Origin: Saussurea involucrata
Taxonomy: Eukaryota; Streptophyta; Magnoliopsida; Asterales; Asteraceae
Assembly: GCA_033807775.1 (NCBI GenBank)
Contig: CM066321.1
Coordinates: 44,492,850-44,556,849, forward strand
DNA length: 64,000 bases
Reading direction: 5' to 3'
Part shown: positions 20,721-33,500 of the stretch, piece by piece
How positions within the stretch are numbered: position 1 is the first letter of the stretch
How the letters are laid out: each line of letters opens with the position of its first letter
The notes under the pieces: model-generated
Told to the model about the DNA's origin: nothing
The model's input: the letters and a program-made list of their open reading frames with translations, nothing else
Database searches by the model: none
Program-made: the position numbers and the translations under genes

Positions 20721-22977
20721 TGTAAATCCCGTATCCCAGTATGTAATTTATTAGTATTAATTCTTTTCTTTTAAGTTTGATTTAATGTGGTTCCGTTAAC
20801 GGGGTTAGTCGAGTTGGGTCTAATCGTTAAAGTGTTGGAATTTTTGGTTAGTTGCGAGAGGGTTGTTAGTCGAGGGGCTAGTTGTGTCAAAGGCCCAAAA
20901 ACCCCACATGGGTTTCGGCCCATGCAGTAATGAAAGAAATTATTTTGGTCTTTGTAATTGTAGTGTGGGGGTTGGTTTCGTGAGCAACAATCAAAGAAAA
21001 AAAAAGGGAAATCGCAACCCTACGGTTCCATCTTCTTCTTTTGGTGGTTCTTGTTGTCGCCGGCCGGAAAGAGGATAGGACCACCGACCGCCGCTGCTGC
21101 CGCCGATCACTGCTGCTGTCGCCGGAGTTACGCCGGAGTCGAGGAAGGAGAGCGAGATTGAGAGAGGAATATAGAAACGTCGTCGTTTTTGTCGCAAGGT
21201 AAGTCCTCGTCTCCTTTTCCTTTTTCTTTTCGTTTCCGGCGAGGCAACCACCGCCGTACGCCGCCGCTGTGGTGGCCGTGCATGGGCGGTCGTGGTTATA
21301 CGTGTTCGGGTGTGTGCGCGTTAGAGCGATCGAGAGTGAAGAGCGGTGGTGTGAGGGTGGTGTGTATGTGTGTGTGTGTGTGTGCGAGATCGCCGCCGAC
21401 CACCACCGCCGCCGGAGGCGGCAAGGGGGTGGTGCACGGCTGTTGTTGCACCTTGGTATAATCTATTCCAGTAAGTTTTAGGCTTCCCGGGGCTGTTTGG
21501 ATTAAGCATTGACTTAATGGGATTATAACCTTTAGTTATCATTTTATGTGAAAAAGTTTGTCTGCCACTGTTTTGCGACGGCCATAACTTTTCCGTCGTA
21601 GCTCGGATTGAGGCGAATCCGGTGCCCACGGTTCACATTCTGTGCCGGGCACACTTTTCATGTTTTAGCGGAAGTCCGGTTCGGCCTCTAGCTAGGGGTA
21701 ATTTGGCTGTTTATACAGCAGGTCCGGATGTGGCAGATCGCGTTCCGTTTTTAAAAGTCACAGTTTCTGCCACTGTTTTGGGAAAGCCATAACTTCTGCT
21801 AGGAATGTGCCAAAAGTTCCCACTCTGAGTCTAGTAAGTTTCTTATGTTTTGCGGAAAAACCAGTTCGGACCGTAGCTAGTGTCAAACTGCTGTTTTGTA
21901 ACGAAAGGTGCTGTTTTTCGCTGTGCAGTTAACCAGTTTTGTAAAATCCATAATAAATTGTAGAAAAATCGTTAGGAGGTGTATAATATGTCCTTGGAAC
22001 CCTAACTCAGAGCACTTTCTGGTTATGTAATTTAATTGAGGATTTTCTGGGTTTATGGAGGTCGGAACAGGTCCCGAACAGACCTGTTTGGTTAGACCGA
22101 AAAGTCGTTTTAGTGACGATTCAAGGGTGCGTCGTGTTTTAGGGTCCGGGTCTCGTGTTAATAATTGTTAACGTTCGTTTAGGTGTCGGGAAGTGATCTT
22201 GGATTTGTGGAGCTTGAATTATTGTTTGTGAGCTAGGCGCGCTTACGAGGTGAGTTCTCTCACTATAACTAATGTCGGTTACTTTTTACATTACGATTTG
22301 TACGTGTGTGGTAGTTTTAATTGTTTGTGATGCGGGACTAAATAGTGGGGCGTCTAGTCGGACCTTTATTGTTATGACTACGCGGGTGGCGTAGTGACTC
22401 GGCGGGGCCGAGGTTTATATACGCGGGTGGCGTGGTGACTCGGCGGGGCCGAGGTTTATATACGCGGGTGGCGTAGTGACTCGGCGGGGCCGAGGTTTAT
22501 ACGCGGGTGGCGTAGGAACCCGGGGGAGCCGGGTAATGCTTGCACGGTTATTGTGTGGTCGGGTGGACCAGCTTATGCCTTTGGGTGGGATGGTGTAGGT
22601 ATGCATGTTTATGATTTGTTCGTAGACTTGTATGCTGGTTATGTGCATTTATCTGTTTAGAGGTGGTGTGGAAGTAACTGTGTTATTTATGGTGTCTGAA
22701 TTCACTAAGCTTCGTGCTTACCCTTTCCCAATAAAATTGTGGTTTCAGGTGCGAGTGGCTCCAAGGCGTGACGGGTACACACTGGCGCGCGTGAAGAGCT
22801 GATTATTATATCGTTTTATAATTATCATTTTTAAACTATTTATTCCGCTGTTTACTGTTTTTAGAGAATAATTATTCTTGGGTTGCAAACGAAACGTTTT
22901 GGGTTATTTAACGAGTTTAATTGATGAAATGTCATTTTTAAAAATTTAAATTTTCTTGTAATTTTTGGGATGTTACA
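20721..22977 (+). repeat. Element G 5' LTR
   Basis: 2257 bp, TGTAAATCCC...GGATGTTACA. The first 750 bases include a GC-rich CGCCGCCG segment and a GT microsatellite near 21360-21386. A 41-bp hairpin-forming tandem repeat lies at 22379-22540. Donor-like sites at 21199 (AAG/GTAAGT) and 22250 (GAG/GTGAGT) and an acceptor-like TTTCAG/GTGCG at 22748 suggest an intron in transcripts. Small ORFs here are GC-rich artefacts. Compared with the 3' LTR it lacks 20 bases near 21800. Confidence 0.93.
22379..22540 (+). repeat. 41-bp tandem repeat in G 5' LTR
   Basis: Three units (the third two bases shorter) and a diverged fourth begin TACGCGGGTGGCGTAG and contain CTCGGCGGGGCCGAG, a perfect 6-bp inverted repeat around GGG. 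The same array recurs in the 3' LTR at about 27191-27352. Confidence 0.9.
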
Positions 22978-25512
22978 ACTTGGTATCAGAGCACGGCTTG
23001 AGTGAATCAAACGCATTTCGGTGTGTTTGATCTCAAGTTTGCGGCTATAAAATTTTCTTTAAAGTTTTTTTTGGGAAATAAAAAGAAGGAAAAATCCGTT
23101 TGAGGAACGGTGATCGAGGGCGCAGTGTGTACAGTCAGCCGGAGCCAAGGGGGAAAGGTACATTGCTTAGTGTTGTATTGCTTTCTAGGCATAGGGTATG
23201 CATGCTAGATTGCCTGTTGTTGACACTATGCTGTATGATGATTGCTTGCTAGTAGGAATCAATGCTAGTCATAGTAGGTTGTTAGATGGAGGCCCTATAG
23301 GTTGTATGCAGTAAGAATCATATAGCCTTAGAATATTTGATTTAGTTCTATTGCGCAGCTCTTGTTTGAGTCCAACCGTTCTAGGATAGAATTTTGTATT
23401 CGAATGTCTATTTGATTCACGCTGCATGCGACTGGGTATTCGTGAGGCAACTCGTTATGGCTAATAGGGATTCCGTGGTAGCAAGGGTAGTGGGATGAGA
23501 TGAAATTCCTAGTGAGCTGGGAAGAGTGTTTATATATGAGTATGTATGCTAGATTGCTTTCTAGAACATAGGAGTATGTGTGCTGGATTGCTTGGTGCTT
23601 ATTACACTGTACTGCATGTTTGTTGTTTGCTAATAGGAGTTCATGCTAGCCCTGATAAGTTGTTAAGTGAATGCACTATAGGTTGTATGCGGTAGGAACC
23701 AAATAGCCTTAGAATGTCGGATTTAGTTCTATTGCGCAGCTCTTGTTTGAGTCCAACCGTTGTAGGATAGAATCTTATATTCGAATGTCTATCTGGTTTT
23801 ACACTGTGTGCGACTGTGCGTTCGCGAGGCGACTCGTCATGACTAGTGGGGATTTCGTCATAGCAAGGGTAGTGGAGTTGGGTGGAATTTCTAGGGAGCT
23901 AGGAAGAGTGTGTACATATGCCGGTGCGGGCATATGTGTGTAGTTATCGGCGAGAAACTACTTGGACCCGTCGGATGGAACTCGGAACGAGTGATGATAG
24001 GTGTGGAAGGTAGTAGTAGAGCTCCTACTATCGGAAACACAGGATCAATGCTCGAGTCGGGGAAAGTCACGAGGAATCCAAGGAGTTGAGCGTGAGCGTT
24101 GTTAGTGTGAATTATTATGTGCTAATAACTCGTTGTAATATCTACCCAGAATAGCCATCACAAGGAGGAACGACTATAGTAAACCTACTAGTACAGGTGT
24201 GTACTTGTTTGCTTTGATGGGATGATCGTTGGGGTAGTGTCGAAGGTTATAATTTAGTAGTCGTTGGAATAAAAGGACGATTCTAGTAATAGTCACTTGG
24301 AGTGACGATGAGGATGATGTTGTTTCGGGCCAAGATGGATGATTGTGCTAGAATCATAGGCTTATAGAGCCGACTTTGATTTGAGGAAAAATCGTAGGGA
24401 TTATTTGACGTAATTTCCCATCTTGCCTAAGAGGTTTAAATGTCCGGATGACGTTAGTGGATCGGAGAGATTTGGAGGAGTAGGAGTCGAGGCGTAGAAT
24501 GCCGACTGAGTCATGCACAAAGTTTGATTTTGAAATAGATTGCATTAACAAATTCTTGTGTTTCAAATCATTTTATGGATGGTGTTTTGGAATTTTGGGA
24601 AATGTTCAGCACACACACAAGATTTTGAAATATGGTTTTGAAAGTGCATGAAATCGTTTTTTCACGGGAGTGCGAACTTTGTTAGAATTTGTCTCATTTC
24701 GTTATTTTTCCAACGGTTCTTTCGGGTAAGATGATATCCGTGTTTTGTGGTGTTTAAAATGTTGGGCAAGTGACTACGGCTTGTGACTTTAACATTGGAT
24801 CCTTGGTCACGTTAGTCAGTCGTTGGTAATGGTCGGTTGGGTATCTCGGGGTGAGACCCCGGTATTCATGTGTTATGACCTTGACTTTCCAGTTGGCACT
24901 AGGAGGATATAGTCTTGGGCACTTACCTGAGAGGTAGTTCCGATGTGCCGAGCCTTGAGACGTACCTGGGAGGTAGGCGTTAAGGTGTATCTTGTCACGG
25001 TGTAACTAGGTTTCCTAGGGCGGGTAATGGTAGTAATAACCCTGAGATGCCTGCTTGTGATGAATGGTTATGGTGGAATGACCTTCGTGGGTGATTATAA
25101 GTTTACTGGTTTGACGATTCGTGTGAAATAAATTTTGGGAGTCTTTTAGAACTCGTGGAGGTTAATCGACAGTTGTTGGTAAGTATGATCGGATTCGAGT
25201 ATCCTATAAAGCATATTGGTGAGCACCTCTAGAATGGTTAGAGCTTGAAAGTTGAATCGGAATGTATGGAACATCTAAGGTTGGGAGACAATCGAAGTCG
25301 CTTGGCTAGGAATGATTCCAATTGTTGGGGTGTTCTGCCGATCATAATCCCAGTGTCCTAGAAGGAGTACGTTAGTTAGAAAAGTATTCGGGAAGTTTTA
25401 GAAGGGATTTCAAGTGGAATTGGGAACCTGAGGTTGAGATGAGGGAGAACCATCCGGAGCTATTCGTAGGCAGAGACTTCGAGGACGAAGTCTAATCCAA
25501 GTGGGGGAGAGT
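22978..25512 (+). other. Element G internal region, non-coding
   Basis: The PBS TGGTATCAGAGC (22981-22992) stands three bases after the 5' LTR. The polypurine tract GTGGGGGAGAGT (25501-25512) abuts the 3' LTR. Between them no ORF over 70 codons is recognisable as gag or pol. A 381-bp direct tandem duplication covers about 23165-23926. The remainder may be badly decayed gypsy sequence, but I could not identify a domain. Confidence 0.85.
23165..23926 (+). repeat. 381-bp tandem duplication inside element G
   Basis: Two diverged units share long blocks, for example TTTAGTTCTATTGCGCAGCT at 23341 and 23722, and TGTTTGAGTCCAACCGTT soon after each. The period is 381 bases. Boundaries are approximate. 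Confidence 0.8.
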
Positions 25513-27789
25513 TGTAAAGCCCGTATCCCAGTATGTAATTTATTAGTATTAATTCTTTTCTTTTAAGTTTGATTTAATGTGGTTCCGTTAACGGGGTTAG
25601 TCGAGTTGGGTCTAATCGTTAAAGTGTTGGAATTTTTGGTTAGTTGCGAGAGGGTTGTTAGTCGAGGGGCTAGTTGTGTCAAAGGCCCAAAAACCCCACA
25701 TGGGTTTCGGCCCATGCAGTAATGAAAGAAATTATTTTGGTCTTTGTAATTGTAGTGTGGGGGTTGGTTTCGTGAGCAACAATCAAAGAAAAAAAAAGGG
25801 AAATCGCAACCCTACGGTTCCATCTTCTTCTTTTGGTGGTTCTTGTTGTCGCCGGCCGGAAAGAGGATAGGACCACCGACCGCCGCTGCTGCCGCCGATC
25901 ACTGCTGCTGTCGCCGGAGTTACGCCGGAGTCGAGGAAGGAGAGCGAGATTGAGAGAGGAATATAGAAACGTCGTCGTTTTTGTCGCAAGGTAAGTCCTC
26001 GTCTCCTTTTCCTTTTTCTTTTCGTTTCCGGCGAGGCAACCACCGCCGTACGCCGCCGCTGTGGTGGCCGTGCATGGGCGGTCGTGGTTATACGTGTTCG
26101 GGTGTGTGCGCGTTAGAGCGATCGAGAGTGAAGAGCGGTGGTGTGAGGGTGGTGTGTATGTGTGTGTGTGTGTGTGCGAGATCGCCGCCGACCACCACCG
26201 CCGCCGGAGGCGGCAAGGGGGTGGTGCACGGCTGTTGTTGCACCTTGGTATAATCTATTCCAGTAAGTTTTAGGCTTCCCGGGGCTGTTTGGATTAAGCA
26301 TTGACTTAATGGGATTATAACCTTTAGTTATCATTTTATGTGAAAAAGTTTGTCTGCCACTGTTTTGCGACGGCCATAACTTTTCCGTCGTAGCTCGGAT
26401 TGAGGCGAATCCGGTGCCCACGGTTCACATTCTGTGCCGGGCACACTTTTCATGTTTTAGCGGAAGTCCGGTTCGGCCTCTAGCTAGGGGTAATTTGGCT
26501 GTTTATACAGCAGGTCCGGATGTGGCAGATCGCGTTCCGTTTTTAAAAGTCACAGTTTCTGCCACTGTTTTGGGAAAGCCATAACTTCTGCTAGGAATGT
26601 CTTATTGGGATGAAACCAGTGCCAAAAGTTCCCACTCTGAGTCTAGTAAGTTTCTTATGTTTTGCGGAAAAACCAGTTCGGACCGTAGCTAGTGTCAAAC
26701 TGCTGTTTTGTAACGAAAGGTGCTGTTTTTCGCTGTGCAGTTAACCAGTTTTGTAAAATCCATAATAAATTGTAGAAAAATCGTTAGGAGGTGTATAATA
26801 TGTCCTTGGAACCCTAACTCAGAGCACTTTCTGGTTATGTAATTTAATTGAGGATTTTCTGGGTTTATGGAGGTCGGAACAGGTCCCGAACAGACCTGTT
26901 TGGTTAGACCGAAAAGTCGTTTTAGTGACGATTCAAGGGTGCGTCGTGTTTTAGGGTCCGGGTCTCGTGTTAATAATTGTTAACGTTCGTTTAGGTGTCG
27001 GGAAGTGATCTTGGATTTGTGGAGCTTGAATTATTGTTTGTGAGCTAGGCGCGCTTACGAGGTGAGTTCTCTCACTATAACTAATGTCGGTTACTTTTTA
27101 CATTACGATTTGTACGTGTGTGGTAGTTTTAATTGTTTGTGATGCGGGACTAAATAGTGGGGCGTCTAGTCGGACCTTTATTGTTATGACTACGCGGGTG
27201 GCGTAGTGACTCGGCGGGGCCGAGGTTTATATACGCGGGTGGCGTGGTGACTCGGCGGGGCCGAGGTTTATATACGCGGGTGGCGTAGTGACTCGGCGGG
27301 GCCGAGGTTTATACGCGGGTGGCGTAGGAACCCGGGGGAGCCGGGTAATGCTTGCACGGTTATTGTGTGGTCGGGTGGACCAGCTTATGCCTTTGGGTGG
27401 GATGGTGTAGGTATGCATGTTTATGATTTGTTCGTAGACTTGTATGCTGGTTATGTGCATTTATCTGTTTAGAGGTGGTGTGGAAGTAACTGTGTTATTT
27501 ATGGTGTCTGAATTCACTAAGCTTCGTGCTTACCCTTTCCCAATAAAATTGTGGTTTCAGGTGCGAGTGGCTCCAAGGCGTGACGGGTACACACTGGCGC
27601 GCGTGAAGAGCTGATTATTATATCGTTTTATAATTATCATTTTTAAACTATTTATTCCGCTGTTTACTGTTTTTAGAGAATAATTATTCTTGGGTTGCAA
27701 ACGAAACGTTTTGGGTTATTTAACGAGTTTAATTGATGAAATGTCATTTTTAAAAATTTAAATTTTCTTGTAATTTTTGGGATGTTACA
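25513..27789 (+). repeat. Element G 3' LTR
   Basis: 2277 bp, beginning TGTAAAGCCC and ending GGATGTTACA. It matches the 5' LTR base for base over all stretches I compared, apart from T/G at position 7 and 20 extra bases (CTTATTGGGATGAAACCAGT) near 26601. Confidence 0.93.
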
Positions 27790-30508
27790 GAAACTGCGCA
27801 CGATCTTTGGAAAGAATTAGAAAGACGGTTGGAAGGGAGGTGCTAAAACACAGAAGAACCGAAGGGCACAGTACATAAATGAATATCATGCATTCAGAGC
27901 CTCTGCAACAGAATCTCTGCAAACAACGTACGATAGGTTCAACTCTCTCATAAACAAATGTAGAAAGTCTGGCATTCACAGAACCTCGGAAGAAAATAAC
28001 GTCATGTTTCTAAAGAGTCTGAATGATGAGTGTCTTCAACTGTCTATGTCTTTACACACAAACCAAGATCTAGACTCATGGACACTCTCTGATCTCTATG
28101 GAACACTAGCTGCACAAGAGCCTCAAATAGCACAAGCTAAAACAATAGCCATTGCACCATACGCATTGGTTAGTAAATCAACAGAGGATACAGAGAGACC
28201 AAGAAATGAGAGAGCAACAGAGGAGAAGAAGAAGGAGAAGAAGAAGATAGTAATGGTTGGTAGCGAAGAAGACGAGCTGATAGAGGAAGAAATAACTCTT
28301 GCGCCATTAGCTAAATCATTTGCTCTATTGACAAGAGAGTTCAGAGGTAACCAAAGAAATTTTGGAAATGACAGATATAGCAGAGACAACCAGAGAGATA
28401 GAAGAGATGATGAAAGAAGAGAAGAATCAAGTGACCGACAGAGGTCAGACTATAGAAGTGACAGACAGAGGTCGAGCGACAGAAACTACAGAGGAAATGA
28501 CCGACAGAGGTCAGATGACAAGATAGGCCACACACAAGAATGCTACAAATGTGGTAAGTCTGGTCATTATGCAAACGAATACCGAACAGAGAAAGATGGA
28601 GACCAACAGAAGTCCGACGATCGAACTGGAAACACCTCCCAAGGTTGCTTCAACTGCGGCAAGCCAGGCCATTTCGCAAAAGATTGCAGAAGTAGACAAA
28701 ATCGCCCACAGAAGGACTCAGCTTTTTACAAAAAGAAGGCTGAATATTATGCACAAAAATCCCTAATAGCGAACAAAGGGCATTTTGAAGCAAATAAGGA
28801 GGACTTCGAGTCAGACTCTACCTCTGATGATGAATTCACCACCAATGCCCTGTTCTGTGGCATGACAGAAGTCGACTCGGGCACTGACAATGAGGTATCC
28901 ATTTCAAACTCTACCTCTTGTGTTAAATATGTAGAAAATGATTCAGTTAGACTTAACATTGAACTGATTGAACTCAAAGAGATAAATGAAAGTATTCAGA
29001 AAAGACTCACCTTTAATGAGAGAGAAGTAAGGCTTCTCACTCAAGAAAAAGCCAAAATTTTTGAAGAAAAGGAAAGAGTAGAAAAATATTGGAGCAAAAA
29101 TGTAGATCCTTTAAAAAGGCAAATTTCTGAATTAACCTCTGCTTTAAAAGTCAAAACTAAAGAGCTTTCAGTTTCTAGGAGTGAAACAACTGACATAAGA
29201 GCTCTCAAAGAATATTTTCAAAAAGAGAGAGAGGTACTTTGGCAAGATCTACTCAGAAGAGAGATTTTACTTAAAAACTATAAAGATGCACAGAAGGTGT
29301 ATGAGAAAGTAAACTCACAAATAGGAAGACGAGGTATAGGGTACGATGATATTACTCTAGGTGTTGAAGGCAAAAGACTTAAACCTCTGTCTTCTCTGTT
29401 TGTGGTAGGAAAAACAAATAAACCAATTTTTCCAAACTTACTCTCTGTAAGTAAAAGGGTTAAAATCTCTGAAGAACCTCACTTGAGGAAACATACGAAG
29501 ATGATCAATGTGTAGTTTGAAAACACAGATTCATCATCTTCAACCTCTGTCAATAGAGGAATCAAACCAAAGAAATATCTGAAAACACAAGATCAGATTG
29601 GTATCTTTAAGTTTGGTAAACCAGAGACTCAATCACATGTCGCTTTTGTCTGTATGATAGATGTCAAAAAGAAATTATCTGCAAAAGCTCCTGAGTTTAA
29701 ACCCATCTTTTCAGAAGAAAATCTTAAAAGATCAATTGAAAAAGAAATTTTGGAAGTTTTGAAATCAAATGCTTTAGAAAATCTCTGTACATCTTCTATT
29801 GATCAAATTCTCGCAGAAGAGATCTCATCTGAAACCTCTGCCATCTATGAAAGTTTTTCTACAGAGGAAGAAAACTCGTACGATACATGCTCAGAAAATC
29901 CAGCCTCTGTCGAAAGAAATGACTCAACCTCTGTATATGAGGACGATTCATCCTCTGACGACTCAGAGACTGATTCTAAATCAGGGATAATTCACTGTGA
30001 CACAGAGGATGTTAAATTCTCCTCTGAGGTTCTTAACAGAACAATTTCTCCAAAAGAGAAAATCACAGAGATACCTATCTGTCCAGATTTTCTAAAAATG
30101 TGTATACAAGTCAAAACCTCTACAGAGCTTCATAATTTGAAAAAGGCCTCTGAAAATACTAAAAGCTCAAATCTTTCAAAACCTTTAAGGCCTGAAGCTA
30201 ACAAATATCTTTCCTCTGTGACAGTGAAAACAGACGTTCACCACAAAAGAGGCTCACAGACGTTCAAACAAATCACGTCTCATATTAAATACTGTCATTG
30301 TTTTGATCTTATGTTCAGATTGAAAAATCACTTCTCAAGTCCAGATTGCTTACTCTCCACTAAAATTCAAGCTCCAAAGTCAACACCTAGAGAGATACAA
30401 TCTGATCTTTCTACAAAAGATAAAATGTATTTCAAGAATGCTAAGGCAAACTTGAAAAATTCTAACAATATTGGACCCATATGGATATGGGTACCTAAGT
30501 CTCTGTGA
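27790..30508 (+). pseudogene. gag: Copia C gag, continuation after the G insertion
   Basis: The frame resumes at the duplicated GAAAC. An extra G near 27835 shifts it, then it stays open to a TAG at 29513 and, in the same frame, on to 30508. Seen in order: the UBN2-type end (FLKSLNDECLQLSMSL, YGTLAAQE), a Lys/Glu-rich linker, an Arg/Asp/Ser-rich stretch built on repeated DRQRSD, two zinc knuckles, and a coiled coil near 28950-29320. A Ser/Glu-rich tail ends in a VPKSL motif. The first knuckle (28541-28582) reads CYKCGKSGHYANEY and lacks its last Cys; the second (28646-28687), CFNCGKPGHFAKDC, is complete. Gag packages the element RNA. Two knuckles are unusual beside copia B, which has one. Confidence 0.85.
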
Positions 30509-33500
30509 TTGTCTTACAGAAGCAGTATGTGCCAATTTGGTATCTTGACTCCGGATGCTCAAGGCACATGATTGGCGACAGAAGTTTACTATCCACGTAC
30601 AAAGAAACACACGATGGTGGATCTGTAACTTTTGGAGACAACAAGAAGGGACACGTCTCTGTATACAAAGTTGCATATGTGAATGGCCTTAAACATAACC
30701 TACTCAGTGTAAGTCAACTCTGTGATACAGGATTTGATGTCTTGTTCAAAAGGACTTTCTGCTCTCTACAAAGTGAAAACACAGGAATGGAACTTCTGCG
30801 AGCCAAAAGAAAAGGTGATCTGTATCTAATGAACTTTTGTTCAACAACCAAGGACAAAGTTTGCCTTGTAGCTTGCGAAAGTAAAGAAGCCTGGTTATGG
30901 CATAACAGGTTCTGTCACTTGAACTTTCACACATTGGATAAATTGGTCAAACTTGATCTAGTTAAAGGTTTGCCTAATGTTAAATTTAATAAGGATCACT
31001 TGTGTTCTGCCTGTGAGATGGGAAAACTCAGAAGAGCTTCCCACAGAGGCAAAACAGATGTGTCGTGCACGACCTCTGCAGTCCTATTGCCATACAGAGC
31101 CTAGGTGGCAAGAAATATATACTTGTTTTAATTGATGAGTATTCGCGCTTCACATGGGTTGAATTTGTTCGAAAGAAATCGGATGTTCCAATCATCTTGA
31201 TTAATCTAATGAAAAGAATCCAAGTTCTTTATGAATGTAGAATACAGAAGTTAAGAAGTGACAATGGCACAGAATTTAAAAACTCTGTCATTGAAGGAAT
31301 ATCACAGAACTTCTCTGTCGCACGCACTCCACAGCAGAATGGCGTAGTCGAAAGGAAGAATCGAACGCTCGTGGAGGCCGCAAGAACTATGCTATCAGCA
31401 TACGGATTACCGATGAACTTTTGGGCAGAAGCAATTTCTACCGCTTGTTTCACACAGAATCGGTCAACCATTGTGAAAAGACACATCAAGACTCCTTACG
31501 AACTGATCAACAAAAGGCGGCCAAACATCAAGTTTTTCCATGTGTTTGGATGTAAATGCTTTGTTTTAAACGACAGAGATTCAAGAGGAAAGTTTGAAGT
31601 AAAAGCTGACAAAGGAAAATTCATTGGATACTCTGCCACTTCCAAAGCCTACAGAGTATACCTTACTAGATCTCGCAAAATCGTAGAAAGTATCAATGTT
31701 TCTTTTGATGATTCTTTCCAAATGACTTCTGAGCAAATCCGTTCAGAACTCGAACTTAAAAGAGAAACCTCTGGCATCTCGCAAACGAAAGACGACTTGA
31801 ATCTTCTATTTTTAGAGATGTTCCACGATGACATTGATCCTTATGTTGGAACCATCAGAGTTTCTGAAGAACCATCCTCTGTTGGACAAAATCCTACAGG
31901 TATGACTCTAACTGGTCCAAATAATGCTTCATCTTCTTCTATAAATACTACAGATGCAAATGCCGAAGAAGAAAATGCAGAAGATGAAACATCAAGAAAA
32001 ACGACCACAGAAGCTGCTGAAAAACAAACTCCACGATCCACAGAAGAACCAATTACAGAGGTAATTGAGGACCAGGACTATACGTCCTCAGAGGAACAAA
32101 CTCCACCACCACTCATACCAATCATTCCACAAATGGTAGAATCTTCTACCAAGGTAAGGAGAACGACAGAGGCTATACAAGAAGAAGATCCACAAGAAGC
32201 TTCTGAAGAAAGGTTCGATGACATTGATGACCATCTTCCTCGCACCACTCAGTGGACAAAAAGCCATCCTCCAAGCCAAATAATCGGAGAACCTTCCGAC
32301 TCAGTAAAAACCAGGTCTGCCACTGCTAATTTTTGTTTCTTTACAAATTTTATTAGTGTGATAGAACCAAAGAAGATTTCTGAAGCACTAGATGACCCAA
32401 ACTGGGTAGACGCCATGCAAGAAGAACTTCTGTAGTTTGAGCGTAACAGAGTATGGACTTTAGTACCTCTGTCACGAGGGAAACAGGCCATTGGGACTAA
32501 GTGGGTCTACAGAAATAAGAAGGATGAAGATGGAGTGGTCATCAGAAACAAAGCACGATTGGTGGCCAAGGGTTATAGACAAGAAGAAGGCATAGATTAC
32601 GATGAGACTTTTTCTCCTGTCGCACGGCTCGAAGCAATAAGAATATTCTTAGCCTTCGCAGCCCACAGAGGTTTTAAAGTCTATCAGATGGACGTAAAAT
32701 CAGCTTTTCTCAACGGTGAAAGTAAAGAAGAGGTTTACGTAAATCAGCCACCAGGGTTTGAAAGCTCAAAGTTCCCAAGGCATGTATACTACCTTGAATA
32801 GGATCTGTACGGACTGAAACAGGCTCCAAGAGCATGGTACGAACGACTTTCTACCTTTCTTCTAGTAAATGGCTATGACAGAGGTACAACAGATACTACC
32901 TTATTCTATAAACGTAAAAACGGTGAAATAATGCTTGTACAAATCTATGTGGACGAATAATTTTTGGGTCTTCTAACACAGAAGAGTGCAAAAGTTTTGA
33001 AAAACTCATGCATAGTGAGTTTGAAATGAGTATGATGGGAGAACTAACATTCTTCCTCGGACTCCAAGTCAAACAAACATCAGAGGGAATTTTTATAAAT
33101 CAGGCCAAATATGTCTCTGACATTCTTTTCTAGTATAGCCTCTCTGATACCTCTGCAATGAAAACTCCAATGGCCACTGGAAATAAGTTATCCTTAGATC
33201 CTGATGGCATCTCTGTAGAATGCACTCTCTACAGAGGCATGATTGGATCTCTGTTATACTTAACTGCAAACAGACCTGACATTATGCATGCCACATGTCT
33301 TTGTGCACGTTATCAAGCTAATCCAAAGAAATCACACTATGATGCTGTGAAAAGAATCTTTAGATATCTAAAGGGGACCAAAAATCTCGGTCTGGTATCC
33401 ACAGAACTCTGGTTTTAGTCTTAAAGCTTATACAGATTCAGACTATGGAGGATGCATGCTCGACAGAAAGAGTACCTCTGGGAGTTGTCAATTCCTAGGT

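Larger units (their letters stand above)
20721..27789 (+). mobile_element. Element G: large non-autonomous LTR retrotransposon (LARD) inside copia C gag
   Basis: Two near-identical LTRs flank a 2535-bp internal region with PBS and polypurine tract but no gag or pol. A perfect 5-bp target duplication GAAAC (20716-20720 and 27790-27794) proves a single insertion event. The ends are TGTAA...TTACA. The PBS and the GTGGGGGAGAGT tract before the 3' LTR look like Ty3/Gypsy elements; parentage is an inference. The two LTRs differ, as far as I found, by one substitution and one 20-bp indel, so insertion was recent. Confidence 0.95.

Noticed and set aside
21189..21481. ORFs of 60-100 codons in the G LTRs, repeated identically at 25981-26273
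   Set aside because: They lie in a GC-rich LTR with CG and GT simple repeats, overlap on several frames, and are duplicated only because the LTR is duplicated.
22981..22992. TGGTATCAGAGC stretches as tRNA genes
   Set aside because: Only the 12-base primer-binding complement is present, with no cloverleaf around it.
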